DNA of 64,000 nt from Paracoccaceae bacterium (GTDB lineage: Bacteria; Pseudomonadota; Alphaproteobacteria; Rhodobacterales; Rhodobacteraceae): assembly GCA_027489355.1 (NCBI GenBank), contig JAIXZY010000078.1:1-64000 (forward strand), written 5' to 3'. Shown piece by piece: positions 9,301 to 17,994 of the stretch (positions are counted from its first letter, which is position 1; each line of letters opens with the position of its first letter). The position numbers and the translations under genes are program-made. A model generated the notes under the pieces. The model worked only from the letters and a program-made list of their open reading frames with translations. It was not told the origin of the DNA and ran no database searches.

Positions 9301-11640
9301 ATGACCATCAAGGAAATCTTCGACAGCATGGCCTACGGCCCCGCCCCCGAAAGCGCCTCGGAAGCCCTCGCCTGGATCGCCAAGCACCAGGGGCGCTTTG
9401 GCCACTTCATCGACGGCCAGTTCACCGCCCCGGGCGAAACCTTTACCACCCACAACCCCGCCACCGGCAAACCCCTGGCAGAGGTCACGCAAGGAACCGA
9501 AGCCGACATCGCCAAAGCGGTCCAGGCCGCCCGCCGCGCGCAACCGAGATGGGCCGCCCTCCCGGCCTTCAAGCGCGCGCAGTACCTCTACGCCCTCGCC
9601 CGCCTCACCCAGAAACACTCCCGCCTCCTCGCCACTCTCGAAACGCTCGACAATGGCAAGCCGATCCGCGAGTCGCGCGACATCGACATCCCCCTCGTCG
9701 CCCGCCACTTCTCCTACCACGCGGGCCTCGCCCAGCTTCTCCCCTCCGAACACCCCGACCTCACCGCCTTGGGGGTCTGCGGGGCCGTCATCCCCTGGAA
9801 CTTCCCGCTCCTGATGCTCGCCTGGAAGGTCGCCCCCGCGCTCGCCGCCGGGAACACGATCGTCCTCAAACCCGCCGAATACACCCCCCTCACAGCCCTC
9901 CTCTTCGCCGAAATCTCCCGCGAGGCTGGCCTCCCCAAGGGCGTCCTCAACATCGTCACCGGCGACGGCACCACCGGGGCCGCCCTCGTCGATGCGCCCG
10001 TGGACAAGATCGCCTTCACCGGCTCCACCTCGGTCGGCAAACGCATCTGCGAGGCCACCGCAGGCACGGGCAAATCCCTCACCCTCGAACTCGGCGGCAA
10101 ATCCCCCTACATCGTCTTCGACGACGCCGACCTCGACTCCGCCATCGAAGGCCTCGTCGACGCGATCTGGTTCAACCAGGGCCAGGTCTGCTGCGCCGGC
10201 TCCCGCCTCCTCGTCCAGGAAGGCGTCGCTCCCCGCTTTTACGACAAGCTCAAACGCCGGATGGACGGCCTCAGGGTCGGCGACCCCCTCGACAAGGCCA
10301 TCGACATCGGCGCCATCGTCGACCCGATCCAGCTCGACACCATCACCCGACTGGTCAAAGAAAACCCGGAGGGCGACCACTACCAGGCCCCCTGCCCCCT
10401 CCCGGCCGCCGGCTCCTTCTACCCCCCCACCCTCATCACCGGCCTCGGCACCGCCTCCCCGCTGATGCAGGAAGAAATCTTCGGCCCCGTCCTCGTCGCC
10501 ATGACCTTCCGCACGCCCGAGGAAGCCGTCGCATTGGCCAACAACACCCGCTACGGCCTCGCCGCCACCGTCTGGACCGAGAACATCAACCTCGCCCTCG
10601 ACGTGGCCCCCAAGCTGAAAGCCGGAGTCGTCTGGATCAACGCCACCAACCTCTTCGACGCCGCCGCAGGCTTCGGGGGCGTCCGCGAATCCGGCTTCGG
10701 GCGTGAAGGCGGGTGGGAGGGCCTGATGGCCTACCTCAAGCCCGCCACGAAACCCGTGGCCCTGAAACCGCTTGGGCCCATCCCCGCGCCGCAAGAGCCA
10801 CAAGTCGACACCCTCGACCGCACCGCCAAGATGTACATCGGCGGCAAACAGGCCCGCCCCGACAGCGGCTACTCGCAACCCGTCTACGGCCCCAGGGGCA
10901 AACTCCTCGGCCATGTCGGCATCGGCAACCGCAAGGACATAAGGAACGCCGTCGAGGCCGCCCACGCCGCCAAAGGCTGGGCCAAGACAACCGCCTACAA
11001 CCGCGCCCAGGTCCTCTACTTCATCGCCGAAAACCTCTCGGCCCGCGCCGCCGAGTTCGCCAACCGCCTCCAGGACCTCACCGGCAAGCCCGGCCAGGCC
11101 GAGGTCGATGCCTCCATCCAGCGCCTCTTCACCTACGCCGCCTGGGCCGACAAATACGACGGGCACGTCAAATCCGTCCCCATCCGCGGCATCGCGCTTG
11201 CGATGAACGAACCCTGCGGCGTGATCGGCGCCCTCCTCCCCGACGAATGCCCCCTCCTCGGCCTCGTCTCCGTCATGGCCCCCGCCATCGCGATGGGCAA
11301 CACCACGGTCCTCGTGCCAGGGGTCGCCCCCCTCTCCGCCACCGACTTCTACCAAGTTCTCGACACCTCCGACGTGCCCGCAGGAGTCGTCAACATCGTC
11401 ACCGGCCCGCCCGAGGACCTCGCCAAGACCCTCGCCGCCCACATGGACGTCGACGCGGTCTGGAGCTTCTCCTCCCACCCCCTCTCCGCCCTCATCGAGC
11501 GCGAGGCAGCCGGCAACCTCAAACGCACCTGGGTCAACCACGGGAAGGCGCGGAACTGGATGGGGCCGGAGGGCGAAGGCCGGACGTTCCTGTCCCAGGC
11601 GACCGAGGTCAAGACGGTCTGGGTGCCGTATGGGGAGTGA
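9301..11640 (+). CDS. Two-domain aldehyde dehydrogenase, ALDH16 family
   Basis: 779 residues from ATG 9301. Domain 1 (about residues 25-480) is a complete ALDH: VIPWNFPLLML, FTGSTSVGK, the general base in LELGGKSP and the catalytic cysteine C297 in NQGQVCCAG. Domain 2 (about 510-779) repeats the ALDH fold (MYIGGKQARPDSG, PCGVIGALLP, GVVNIVTGPPEDL) but lacks the cysteine and glutamate motifs; it is a non-catalytic, shortened copy. This architecture defines ALDH16, whose bacterial members keep an active first domain (structurally known from Loktanella). It oxidises aldehydes with NAD+. It follows deoC, which produces acetaldehyde. Confidence 0.92.
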   Translation: MTIKEIFDSMAYGPAPESASEALAWIAKHQGRFGHFIDGQFTAPGETFTTHNPATGKPLAEVTQGTEADIAKAVQAARRAQPRWAALPAFKRAQYLYALARLTQKHSRLLATLETLDNGKPIRESRDIDIPLVARHFSYHAGLAQLLPSEHPDLTALGVCGAVIPWNFPLLMLAWKVAPALAAGNTIVLKPAEYTPLTALLFAEISREAGLPKGVLNIVTGDGTTGAALVDAPVDKIAFTGSTSVGKRICEATAGTGKSLTLELGGKSPYIVFDDADLDSAIEGLVDAIWFNQGQVCCAGSRLLVQEGVAPRFYDKLKRRMDGLRVGDPLDKAIDIGAIVDPIQLDTITRLVKENPEGDHYQAPCPLPAAGSFYPPTLITGLGTASPLMQEEIFGPVLVAMTFRTPEEAVALANNTRYGLAATVWTENINLALDVAPKLKAGVVWINATNLFDAAAGFGGVRESGFGREGGWEGLMAYLKPATKPVALKPLGPIPAPQEPQVDTLDRTAKMYIGGKQARPDSGYSQPVYGPRGKLLGHVGIGNRKDIRNAVEAAHAAKGWAKTTAYNRAQVLYFIAENLSARAAEFANRLQDLTGKPGQAEVDASIQRLFTYAAWADKYDGHVKSVPIRGIALAMNEPCGVIGALLPDECPLLGLVSVMAPAIAMGNTTVLVPGVAPLSATDFYQVLDTSDVPAGVVNIVTGPPEDLAKTLAAHMDVDAVWSFSSHPLSALIEREAAGNLKRTWVNHGKARNWMGPEGEGRTFLSQATEVKTVWVPYGE

Positions 11641-11734
11641 TGGCGCGCTCGAATAGAATTGGTTTGTGCCGCCATCAAAATCTTGTAGCGTGAGGCAAGT
11701 TTAACGGAATTTCACTTGTCGTGGGCTATTCTGA

Positions 11735-12559
11735 ATGAGCGGGCAGCAACAGTACAACGTCATCAATACGCCTAGCTCACAGAACCTCGCGGAACTCGAC
11801 CTTTGGCTCCCGCCCCAAGGTGCACCTCGCGTTATGGTGCCCTTGCTCATCGACCTTCGGTTTGCGCGTGAGGTTGTGGCTCTACCCCAGCTCCGCGTCG
11901 AAGTCGCAGCACGAAGAGCAAAGGTTCGATTGACGCTTTCCGGCGGTGAGGTGGTACGGAATTCGCGCTACGGCGACCACCTGAACACACCGTACATTAC
12001 GACCGAAATCATGGAGAGTGCTCGAAAGATCCTTGAGCAAGAGCAAGAAGCCTCTGCGACGGGGGAGTTTGGAATAGCACAGGGCATTTTTGGAAGACTG
12101 TCCGCAAAGTTGTTCGCGAAGAGGTCGAAGAAGACGGCGGTGGAATCCGACAGCCTCGTCAAAGTTGCGGTAAATGCATACCGCATAGTTTATCGAACAA
12201 AAGATTGTTGGGACATCATCGAGCCCATTCCTCCAAGAATACTGTCGGGAAAATATCTCGGCGATTCTTACGAATCTAGAGATGGAGACAGAATGGAACC
12301 ATTGTGCTTCCTTACATTCACTAAGAATGGTCAGACAGTTGATATTTGGTTGTCGGTTGATCGCCAAGATTTAACCTTCTCCTTGTTTGATAGAGTCAAG
12401 GCTGCAAAAATTTCCCGAAACAGAGAAGCGGTTATTGGCGAACTACTTCGTCGATCAGTGCCAACCTCCGCTATTTCAGGTCCGGCTGTTCTACCTCAAA
12501 TTGCGTCGCAAGAGGTGCTGCTTGCGCACTCTCGGCTAGAGGCGGTGAATGTTGCTTAG
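11735..12559 (+). CDS. Unknown protein, first gene of a low-GC two-gene cassette
   Basis: 274 residues from ATG 11735. I do not recognise the family. The middle (about 85-130) is charged and probably helical (TEIMESARKILEQEQE, LSAKLFAKRSKK); the flanks look like mixed alpha/beta (VMVPLLIDLRFAREVV, VKVAVNAYRIVYRT, DIWLSVDRQDLTFSLF). There is no signal peptide or clear membrane segment, so it is probably cytoplasmic. Base composition is near 50 percent GC and codon choice uses many A/T-ending codons, unlike both neighbours, which points to horizontal transfer. Its end overlaps the next gene by 11 bases. Confidence 0.8.
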   Translation: MSGQQQYNVINTPSSQNLAELDLWLPPQGAPRVMVPLLIDLRFAREVVALPQLRVEVAARRAKVRLTLSGGEVVRNSRYGDHLNTPYITTEIMESARKILEQEQEASATGEFGIAQGIFGRLSAKLFAKRSKKTAVESDSLVKVAVNAYRIVYRTKDCWDIIEPIPPRILSGKYLGDSYESRDGDRMEPLCFLTFTKNGQTVDIWLSVDRQDLTFSLFDRVKAAKISRNREAVIGELLRRSVPTSAISGPAVLPQIASQEVLLAHSRLEAVNVA

Positions 12560-13223
12560 CGATCCTGACAGACACTCAATCGATCGAATTCTCTCAACTG
12601 TTACGGATGTATTCTCGGAACTAGTTGCCCTGACGGGTCTCCGCCCGGAACTCGACTTTGTGGACGCTGACCTGCGTGGCGTTGACTTTCGGGGCTCGCA
12701 TCTCGCAAAGTTCAATTTTGAGTATGCTGACCTTCGTGGAGCAAACTGGGCTGACAGTAAGGGTGAGCCAAGCCACTATCGTTTCGCTCTGCGCGGCAGC
12801 TCATCTGATGCGATTAGCGCACGCGACATAGACAAGTGGGCCAGGGCCGCCAAATTTAGCCGCACTTGGTCCGAGCGGTTTTTTGCATTTAAATGCATTG
12901 TGGATAATTTTGGTGAAAATTACCTAACATTAGATTTGCTGCGAGAAATTGGCAGCCGGGACAAGAGCACTTACATGAGATCTGCCTCCGCCCTATATCT
13001 TGCCGCATCTTTGTACCGGATAGAAGAGGTAAAATCCTATTGCAAAGAATTGGCGGCAGGATCAAATTCTAGAATAAACATGTTCCGGATGACAAAGATC
13101 AGAAGGTACGCCCGCGAGATATCCAAGGTCGTCGCGTCTATTCCGGTTGACTCGAAACCGCCTGGTTATTTTGACCCAAAAGAGCTTCGTGGTGATTTGG
13201 AGCGAATCTGGCAGCGTGAATGA
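12549..13223 (+). CDS. Pentapeptide-repeat protein, second gene of the cassette
   Basis: 224 residues from ATG 12549, overlapping the preceding stop by 11 bases in another frame, so the two are probably translated together. Residues 36-70 form about seven pentapeptide repeats with the A-D-L-R-G pattern (DADLRGVDFRG, YADLRGANWAD), a short right-handed beta-helix. The N-terminal 30 residues and the C-terminal ~130 (KWARAAKFSRTWSERFFAFK onward) appear helical, perhaps a HEAT-like or adaptor domain. The low GC matches its partner. Pentapeptide repeats are often protein-interaction parts of immunity or signalling proteins; no enzymatic motif is visible. Confidence 0.8.
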   Translation: MLLSDPDRHSIDRILSTVTDVFSELVALTGLRPELDFVDADLRGVDFRGSHLAKFNFEYADLRGANWADSKGEPSHYRFALRGSSSDAISARDIDKWARAAKFSRTWSERFFAFKCIVDNFGENYLTLDLLREIGSRDKSTYMRSASALYLAASLYRIEEVKSYCKELAAGSNSRINMFRMTKIRRYAREISKVVASIPVDSKPPGYFDPKELRGDLERIWQRE

Positions 13224-13278
13224 AACAGTTGGCCAATCGATTCGCCCCCCAAGGTTAACGCCCCACCACCCAGACGCG

Positions 13279-13299
13279 CGTATGGCCGCTTTCCATACG
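13279..13299. terminator. Hairpin downstream of the accessory cassette
   Basis: CGTATGG and CCATACG form a 7-base-pair stem around a 7-base loop, 55 bases after the cassette's stop, between converging genes. The same gap holds three copies of CCAGACG (13270, 13304, 13315). It could end transcription from either side, though no T-run is present. Confidence 0.4.
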
Positions 13300-13390
13300 A
13301 TTCCCAGACGGTTTCCAGACGCCGGTCCGGCCAGAAACCCCCCGGATTAACCCAGCGTTCCCAACCCCTTACCCGGAGTCCCTTGCGGCC

Positions 13391-13951
13391 CTAAGCCCGC
13401 CCCGCCGCCGCGCTCAGGGTCAAGGGATCAATCCCCATCCCCCGCAGCGCCGCCGACCACTTGCCGCCGTCGTCCGGTGCGAACAGAAGCCCCTCCGCCG
13501 CCTCGCAGGTCAGCCAGTCGTTCCGCGCGATCTCGGCTTCCAGCTGCCCCGGCCCCCAGCCGGAATACCCCAAGGCCAGCAAGGCCTTTCCGGGACCGCC
13601 GCCCGAGGCCAAAGCCTCCAGCACGTTGATCGTCGCGGTCATCTCCAGGCCCCCCGGCACCTGCATCGTGCCCTCGGCCCCGCCCCTCTCCCAATCGGAG
13701 GAGTGCAGCACAAACCCCCGCCCCCGCTCCACCGGCCCGCCGAAGTGCACGCGGATGTCGCGGCCTGCCGGGCCAAGGGGGATGTTCAGATGCTCCAGAA
13801 GCCCGGAAAAACTGAGCTCCTCCAAGGGCTTGTTGACGATCAACCCCATCGCCCCCTCTTCGGAATGGGCGCAGACCAGCACCACGCTCCGCTCGAACCG
13901 GGGGTCGGCCATGCCCGGCATGGCAATCAGAATCTGTCCGGAAAGGTCCAT
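13391..13951 (-). CDS. algH: YqgE/AlgH family protein (UPF0301)
   Basis: 186 residues, starting at the ATG complementary to 13949-13951, where the conserved family N-terminus MDLSGQILIAMPGM begins; a longer frame to 14065 would overlap the divergent gene's promoter. Family landmarks are FERSVVLVCAHSEEGAMGLIVN, HFGGPVERGRGFVLHS and GYSGWGPGQLEAEI. The family's biochemical role is unsettled; in Pseudomonas algH affects alginate and virulence regulation. It diverges from the DsbD-like gene. Confidence 0.92.
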   Translation of the reverse strand: MDLSGQILIAMPGMADPRFERSVVLVCAHSEEGAMGLIVNKPLEELSFSGLLEHLNIPLGPAGRDIRVHFGGPVERGRGFVLHSSDWERGGAEGTMQVPGGLEMTATINVLEALASGGGPGKALLALGYSGWGPGQLEAEIARNDWLTCEAAEGLLFAPDDGGKWSAALRGMGIDPLTLSAAAGRA

Positions 13952-14081
13952 CGGGAACCCCCTCTCCAAGTCATTGAAACATAACTCTCCGGCCGACCGA
14001 AACAATGGCCAAAACGTCACGCTCACGAGGCTTCGCCGCAAAGTGATTTCCCAACCCGCCCGCATTTCCTATGTTCCCAGC

Positions 14082-14873
14082 ATGATCCGAACCGCCTGCT
14101 GCCTTGCCCTGATTGCCCCGCCTGCCCTTGCCACGACGCAGGACGATGTCCTGTCTGCCCAGCTAAGGCCCGGTTATCAAATGGAAAACGGCGGTCACAT
14201 GGCAGCGGTGGAGCTTCAGCTGGCCCCCGGCTGGAAGACGTATTGGCGCAGCCCCGGCGATGCGGGAATCCCGCCGACCTTCGACTGGTCCGCCTCGCAG
14301 AACGTGAAGTCCGTCCGCATCCACTGGCCCGCGCCCAGGGTGTTCGAGCTGAACGGGATGCAGACCATCGGCTATCACGAACACCTTGTTCTGCCGGTGG
14401 AAATCACCCCGCAAGACCCCGCGCGCCCGGTGCGTCTTTCCGTCTCGGTCGAGCTTGGGGTCTGCGACGATATCTGCATGCCGGCTTCGCTGTCGCTTAC
14501 GTCCGACCTGTCCGCCCCCGGCGCGCCGGATGCCGAGATCCAGGCCGCCCTGTCCCGTCGCGCGGCCACGGCGGGCGAGGCCGGGGTGACGGACGTTTCC
14601 TGTTCCGTCGATCCGATCGAGGATGGGCTGCGGCTGACGGCCAAGCTCCGCCTGCCCGACCCCGGCCGACCAGAGGTTGTGGCCTTCGAGACCGCCGACC
14701 GCGAGGTCTGGGTGTCCGAGGCCGTCACCGAACGCCGCGGGGGCGAGCTGATCAGCATGACCGAACTCGTCCCGCCGAATGGCGCGCCTTTTGCTCTGGA
14801 CAGGTCGGGCATCACCATGACCATCCTTGCCGCCAACGAGGCGGTCGAGGTCCGGGGCTGCCCAGCGCCCTGA
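14082..14873 (+). CDS. Periplasmic protein with DsbD N-terminal (alpha) like domain
   Basis: 263 residues starting at ATG 14082 with a short signal peptide (IRTACCLALIAPPALA). The mature part resembles the immunoglobulin-like DsbD-alpha/ScsB N-terminal domain: APGWKTYWRSPGDAGIPPTFDW, YHEHLVLPVEITP and ELGVCDDICMP, whose cysteine pair in CDDIC would be the redox site. There is no transmembrane DsbD part and no C-terminal thioredoxin domain, so it is a free-standing periplasmic partner. It probably passes or receives electrons in disulfide handling or copper tolerance; its specific substrate is unknown. Confidence 0.8.
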   Translation: MIRTACCLALIAPPALATTQDDVLSAQLRPGYQMENGGHMAAVELQLAPGWKTYWRSPGDAGIPPTFDWSASQNVKSVRIHWPAPRVFELNGMQTIGYHEHLVLPVEITPQDPARPVRLSVSVELGVCDDICMPASLSLTSDLSAPGAPDAEIQAALSRRAATAGEAGVTDVSCSVDPIEDGLRLTAKLRLPDPGRPEVVAFETADREVWVSEAVTERRGGELISMTELVPPNGAPFALDRSGITMTILAANEAVEVRGCPAP

Positions 14874-14912
14874 GCGGTTGTGGCCCGGCCCCCGCGCGCC
14901 TAGTCTCGCCGC

Positions 14913-15701
14913 ATGGGAATCGCGTTGAACATTGCCGAGGACTGGCACGCTGCCCTTGCCGCCCTGACCTGGCAGGTCGAGGCAGGCGCGGACGAGGTCA
15001 TGCTCGATGCGCCAGTCAACCGTTATGGCCTTGTGGCCGAGGCACCCAAACCCCCGGTCGCGAAGGCCGCTCCCTTGCCGGTCACAGAACTGCAGGCGCC
15101 GTCCGATCCGGTGGCCGCCGCCCGCGCCACAGCCGGGCCCGCGACCTCGCTGGAGGCCCTGCGCGAAGCGATTGCCAGGTTTGATCTGTGCGAGCTGAAG
15201 AAGGGCGCACGGAACACTGTCTTCGCGGATGGAAACCCGCAGGCCCGCGTCCTGATCCTGGGCGAGGCGCCGGGCGCCGAAGAGGACCGCGAAGGCCGGC
15301 CCTTCGTCGGCCGGGCAGGGCAGCTTCTCGACCGGATGTTCGCCGCCATCGGCCTGTCGCGCACCTCCCCCGACGCAGAAAGCGCGCTTTACATCACCAA
15401 CGTCATGCCCTGGCGCCCCCCGGCCAACCGCGACCCGGACCCGGCCGAAATCGCCATGATGCTGCCCTTCATCGAACGCCACATCGCGCTGGTAGACCCT
15501 CAGGTGATCGTCGCCGTCGGCAACACGCCCCTTTTCGCGCTGACCGGGACCAAGGGCATCTTGCGTGCCCGGGGAAACTGGGGGCAGGCTCTTGGAAAGC
15601 CCTTGCTACCCATGACCCACCCTGCCTATCTGCTTCGCAACCCCGCGGCCAAGCGCGAGGCTTGGGCTGACCTGCTTTCGCTGCAGGCAAGGCTGCGCTG
15701 A
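14913..15701 (+). CDS. Uracil-DNA glycosylase, family 4-like, without the iron-sulfur cysteines
   Basis: 262 residues. Motif 1 GEAPGAEEDREGRPFVG and motif 2 MTHPAYLLRNP identify the family 4/5 uracil-DNA glycosylases that remove uracil from DNA. The first ~90 residues are a variable, Ala/Pro-rich extension. Classical family 4 enzymes hold a 4Fe-4S cluster with four cysteines; here only the FDLCELKKG cysteine remains near the first pair, and the position of the third is tryptophan (VMPWRPP). This reduced form looks common to alphaproteobacterial homologues as far as I recall. It abuts the LysE gene by one base. Confidence 0.88.
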   Translation: MGIALNIAEDWHAALAALTWQVEAGADEVMLDAPVNRYGLVAEAPKPPVAKAAPLPVTELQAPSDPVAAARATAGPATSLEALREAIARFDLCELKKGARNTVFADGNPQARVLILGEAPGAEEDREGRPFVGRAGQLLDRMFAAIGLSRTSPDAESALYITNVMPWRPPANRDPDPAEIAMMLPFIERHIALVDPQVIVAVGNTPLFALTGTKGILRARGNWGQALGKPLLPMTHPAYLLRNPAAKREAWADLLSLQARLR

Positions 15702-16330
15702 TGCTTCCGGTCGAGCCTCTGACGCTTCTCGCCTTCGTTCCCGCCGGTCTGGCCCTGAACCTCACGCCGGGGGCAGACATGATGTTTTGCCTTGGCCAGG
15801 GACTGAAGTCTGGCTGGCGCCCCGCGATGGCAGCGAACTTCGGCATCGCGCTTGGCGGTATGGTCCACACGCTTCTTGCCGCGCTTGGCCTTGGGGCGCT
15901 GGTCGCAGCCCACCCCGCGGCCTTCGAGGCGATCCGCTGGCTGGGCGTCGGCTACCTTCTGTGGCTGGCCATCGGCGCGCTTCGCTCTTCGCCCTTCGCG
16001 GCCGAGGCGCAGGTGACGCCGACCTCCACGTCCAGGGCCTTCTGGCAGGGGTTGATGGTCAACCTGCTCAATCCCAAGGTGATCCTGTTCATCCTTGCCT
16101 TCCTGCCGCAGTTCGTTGACCCCTCCCGCGCCATCCTGCCGCAGTTTCTGACGCTTGGACTCGTGTTCAGCTTCGGGGGACTCATGGTCAACGGCGCGGT
16201 GGGAATCTTCGCCGGGTCCATCGGCCAGCGCGTCGCCCGGTCCGCGGGTCTTGCCACCTGGCTAAGCCGGATCAGCGCCACGATCTTCGGTGCCCTGGCC
16301 CTGCGGCTGGCCCTCATGCCAAGGAACTAG
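15701..16330 (+). CDS. LysE/RhtB family amino-acid exporter
   Basis: 209 residues with about six membrane segments. The N-terminal signature LALNLTPGADMMFCLGQGLKSG and the middle FWQGLMVNLLNPKVILFILAFLPQF are diagnostic of LysE/RhtB exporters, which expel amino acids or related compounds. The substrate cannot be read from sequence. ATG shares a base with the glycosylase stop (TGATG), so they are probably cotranscribed. Confidence 0.93.
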   Translation: MLPVEPLTLLAFVPAGLALNLTPGADMMFCLGQGLKSGWRPAMAANFGIALGGMVHTLLAALGLGALVAAHPAAFEAIRWLGVGYLLWLAIGALRSSPFAAEAQVTPTSTSRAFWQGLMVNLLNPKVILFILAFLPQFVDPSRAILPQFLTLGLVFSFGGLMVNGAVGIFAGSIGQRVARSAGLATWLSRISATIFGALALRLALMPRN

Positions 16331-16335
16331 GCCCC

Positions 16336-16878
16336 ATGTCCCGCATCGACGAAACCCTGCCCTTCCACCCCGTCCGTATCGCCGTCCTGACGGTCAGCGA
16401 CACGCGGACCCCTGACACGGACAAGTCCGGCGACACGCTGGTCGCACGGCTGACCGAAGCGGGGCATATCCTTGCCGACCGCGGCATCACCCCCGACGAC
16501 CGTCCGGCCATCGTCGGGCGGCTGCGGCAGTGGATCTCCGACCCTCAGGTTGACGTGATCCTGACCACCGGCGGCACCGGCCTCACGGGCCGCGACGTCA
16601 CGGTCGAAGCTCACCGCGAGGTCTACGAGAAGGAGATCGAGGCCTTCGGCACCGTCTTCACCATCGTATCCATGCAGAAGATCGGCACCTCGGCGGTGCA
16701 AAGTCGCGCGACCGGGGGCGTGGCGGGGGGCACCTACCTCTTCGCCCTTCCCGGCAGCCCTGGCGCCTGCCGCGACGCCTGGGACGAGATCCTGCAGCCG
16801 CAACTCGACAGCCGCCATCGCCCCTGCAACTTCGTCGAGATCATGCCGCGCCTGGAAGAACACCTGCGGCGGAAGTAG
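16336..16878 (+). CDS. moaB: Molybdenum cofactor biosynthesis protein MoaB
   Basis: 180 residues with the MoaB/MogA fold: VLTVSDTRTPDTDKSGD at the N-terminus, LTTGGTGLTGRDVT (the molybdopterin-binding TGGTG loop) and FALPGSPGACRDAWDEIL. It takes part in adenylylation of molybdopterin during Moco synthesis. It lies five bases after the LysE stop. The 55-base gap to pyrB contains complementary TTGCCCC (16879) and GGGGCAA (16908). Confidence 0.93.
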   Translation: MSRIDETLPFHPVRIAVLTVSDTRTPDTDKSGDTLVARLTEAGHILADRGITPDDRPAIVGRLRQWISDPQVDVILTTGGTGLTGRDVTVEAHREVYEKEIEAFGTVFTIVSMQKIGTSAVQSRATGGVAGGTYLFALPGSPGACRDAWDEILQPQLDSRHRPCNFVEIMPRLEEHLRRK

Positions 16879-16933
16879 TTGCCCCCACCCGGCGCCTTTG
16901 CGATAGAGGGGCAAACCGGACAAGGGGACGATC

Positions 16934-17896
16934 ATGGCCTTCCGCGCCCGCCATCTTCTGGGAATCGAGCAGCTTCAGCCGCTGGAGATCACCACCGTCC
17001 TTGATCTGGCCGACCGCTATGTGGACCTGAACCGCCGCACGGTCAAACAGTCCGACGTGCTGGCCGGGATGACGCAGATCAACCTCTTCTTCGAGAATTC
17101 GACCCGCACGCAGTCCTCCTTCGAACTGGCCGGCAAGCGGCTCGGGGCCGATGTGATGAACATGTCGGTGGCCAATTCGTCGGTAAAGAAGGGCGAGACG
17201 CTGATCGACACCGCGATGACCCTGAACGCGATGCACCCGGACCTGCTGGTCGTGCGGCACGGGGCGAGCGGCGCCGTGAACCTCCTGGCGCAGAAGGTCG
17301 ACTGCGCCGTCCTGAACGCGGGTGACGGGCGTCATGAGCATCCGACGCAGGCCTTGCTTGATGCGCTGACGATCCGCCGCGCCAAGGGCCGCATCCAGCG
17401 GCTGACGATTGCCATCTGCGGCGACATCGCCCATTCCCGGGTCGCGCGCAGCAACCTGATCCTCTTGGGCAAGATGGAAAACCGCCTGCGCCTGATCGCG
17501 CCGCCGACCCTGATGCCTTCGGGGGTGGAGGATTTCGGCTGCGAGCTCTTCGACGACATGCGCGAGGGGCTGAAGGGCGCGGACGTGGTGATGATGCTGC
17601 GGCTGCAGAAGGAACGGATGGACGGCGGTTTCATTCCGTCGGAACGCGAATACTACCACCGCTATGGCCTCGACGCCGAGAAGCTCTCCGCCGCCTCGCC
17701 CGAGGCCATCGTGATGCATCCCGGCCCGATGAACCGGGGGGTCGAGATCGACGGGGACCTTGCCGACGACATCAACCGATCGGTGATCCAGGACCAGGTC
17801 GAGATGGGCGTCGCGGTGCGGATGGCCTGCATGGACCTGCTGGCGCGAAACCTTCGGGCCGAGCGGGGACGGAAGATCGTTGGGATGATGGCATGA
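16934..17896 (+). CDS. pyrB: Aspartate carbamoyltransferase catalytic subunit
   Basis: 320 residues. Carbamoyl-phosphate binding motif [51 protein letters not shown] and [12 protein letters not shown] are all present. It makes N-carbamoyl-aspartate, the committed pyrimidine precursor, in the cytoplasm. A GGGGA ribosome site precedes the ATG. pyrC follows after four small genes, making this a pyrimidine operon with unrelated membrane genes inside. Confidence 0.97.
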   Translation: MAFRARHLLGIEQLQPLEITTVLDLADRYVDLNRRTVKQSDVLAGMTQINLFFENSTRTQSSFELAGKRLGADVMNMSVANSSVKKGETLIDTAMTLNAMHPDLLVVRHGASGAVNLLAQKVDCAVLNAGDGRHEHPTQALLDALTIRRAKGRIQRLTIAICGDIAHSRVARSNLILLGKMENRLRLIAPPTLMPSGVEDFGCELFDDMREGLKGADVVMMLRLQKERMDGGFIPSEREYYHRYGLDAEKLSAASPEAIVMHPGPMNRGVEIDGDLADDINRSVIQDQVEMGVAVRMACMDLLARNLRAERGRKIVGMMA

Positions 17897-17994
17897 CCGG
17901 GCGTCACGCAGGCTGCGCTGCGGCACCGCATCCGCCGCGGGCAGCGGTGCGTCGTCGTGCACTCTGCGCGTCCACGCCGCAAGCCCCCGGCTGA
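17893..17994 (+). CDS. Possible 33-residue ORF linking pyrB to the next gene
   Basis: ATG overlaps the pyrB stop (ATGA) and its own TGA overlaps the next ATG (TGATG), so ribosomes could run through without leaving. The peptide is Arg/Ala/Pro-rich ([20 protein letters not shown]) with no recognisable domain. It may be a real leader that couples translation, or just a chance open frame in GC-rich DNA. Confidence 0.25.
   Translation: MTGRHAGCAAAPHPPRAAVRRRALCASTPQAPG

Noticed and set aside
9082-11541. 819-codon minus-strand open frame
   Set aside because: It lies opposite the ALDH16 gene with its complete catalytic motifs; composition (Gly/Val/Asp/Glu) is that of an antisense shadow.
16879-16914. 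TTGCCCC and GGGGCAA upstream of pyrB, possible attenuator
   Set aside because: The stem is 7 pairs with a 22-base loop and no competing hairpin or T-run; insufficient for an attenuator claim.
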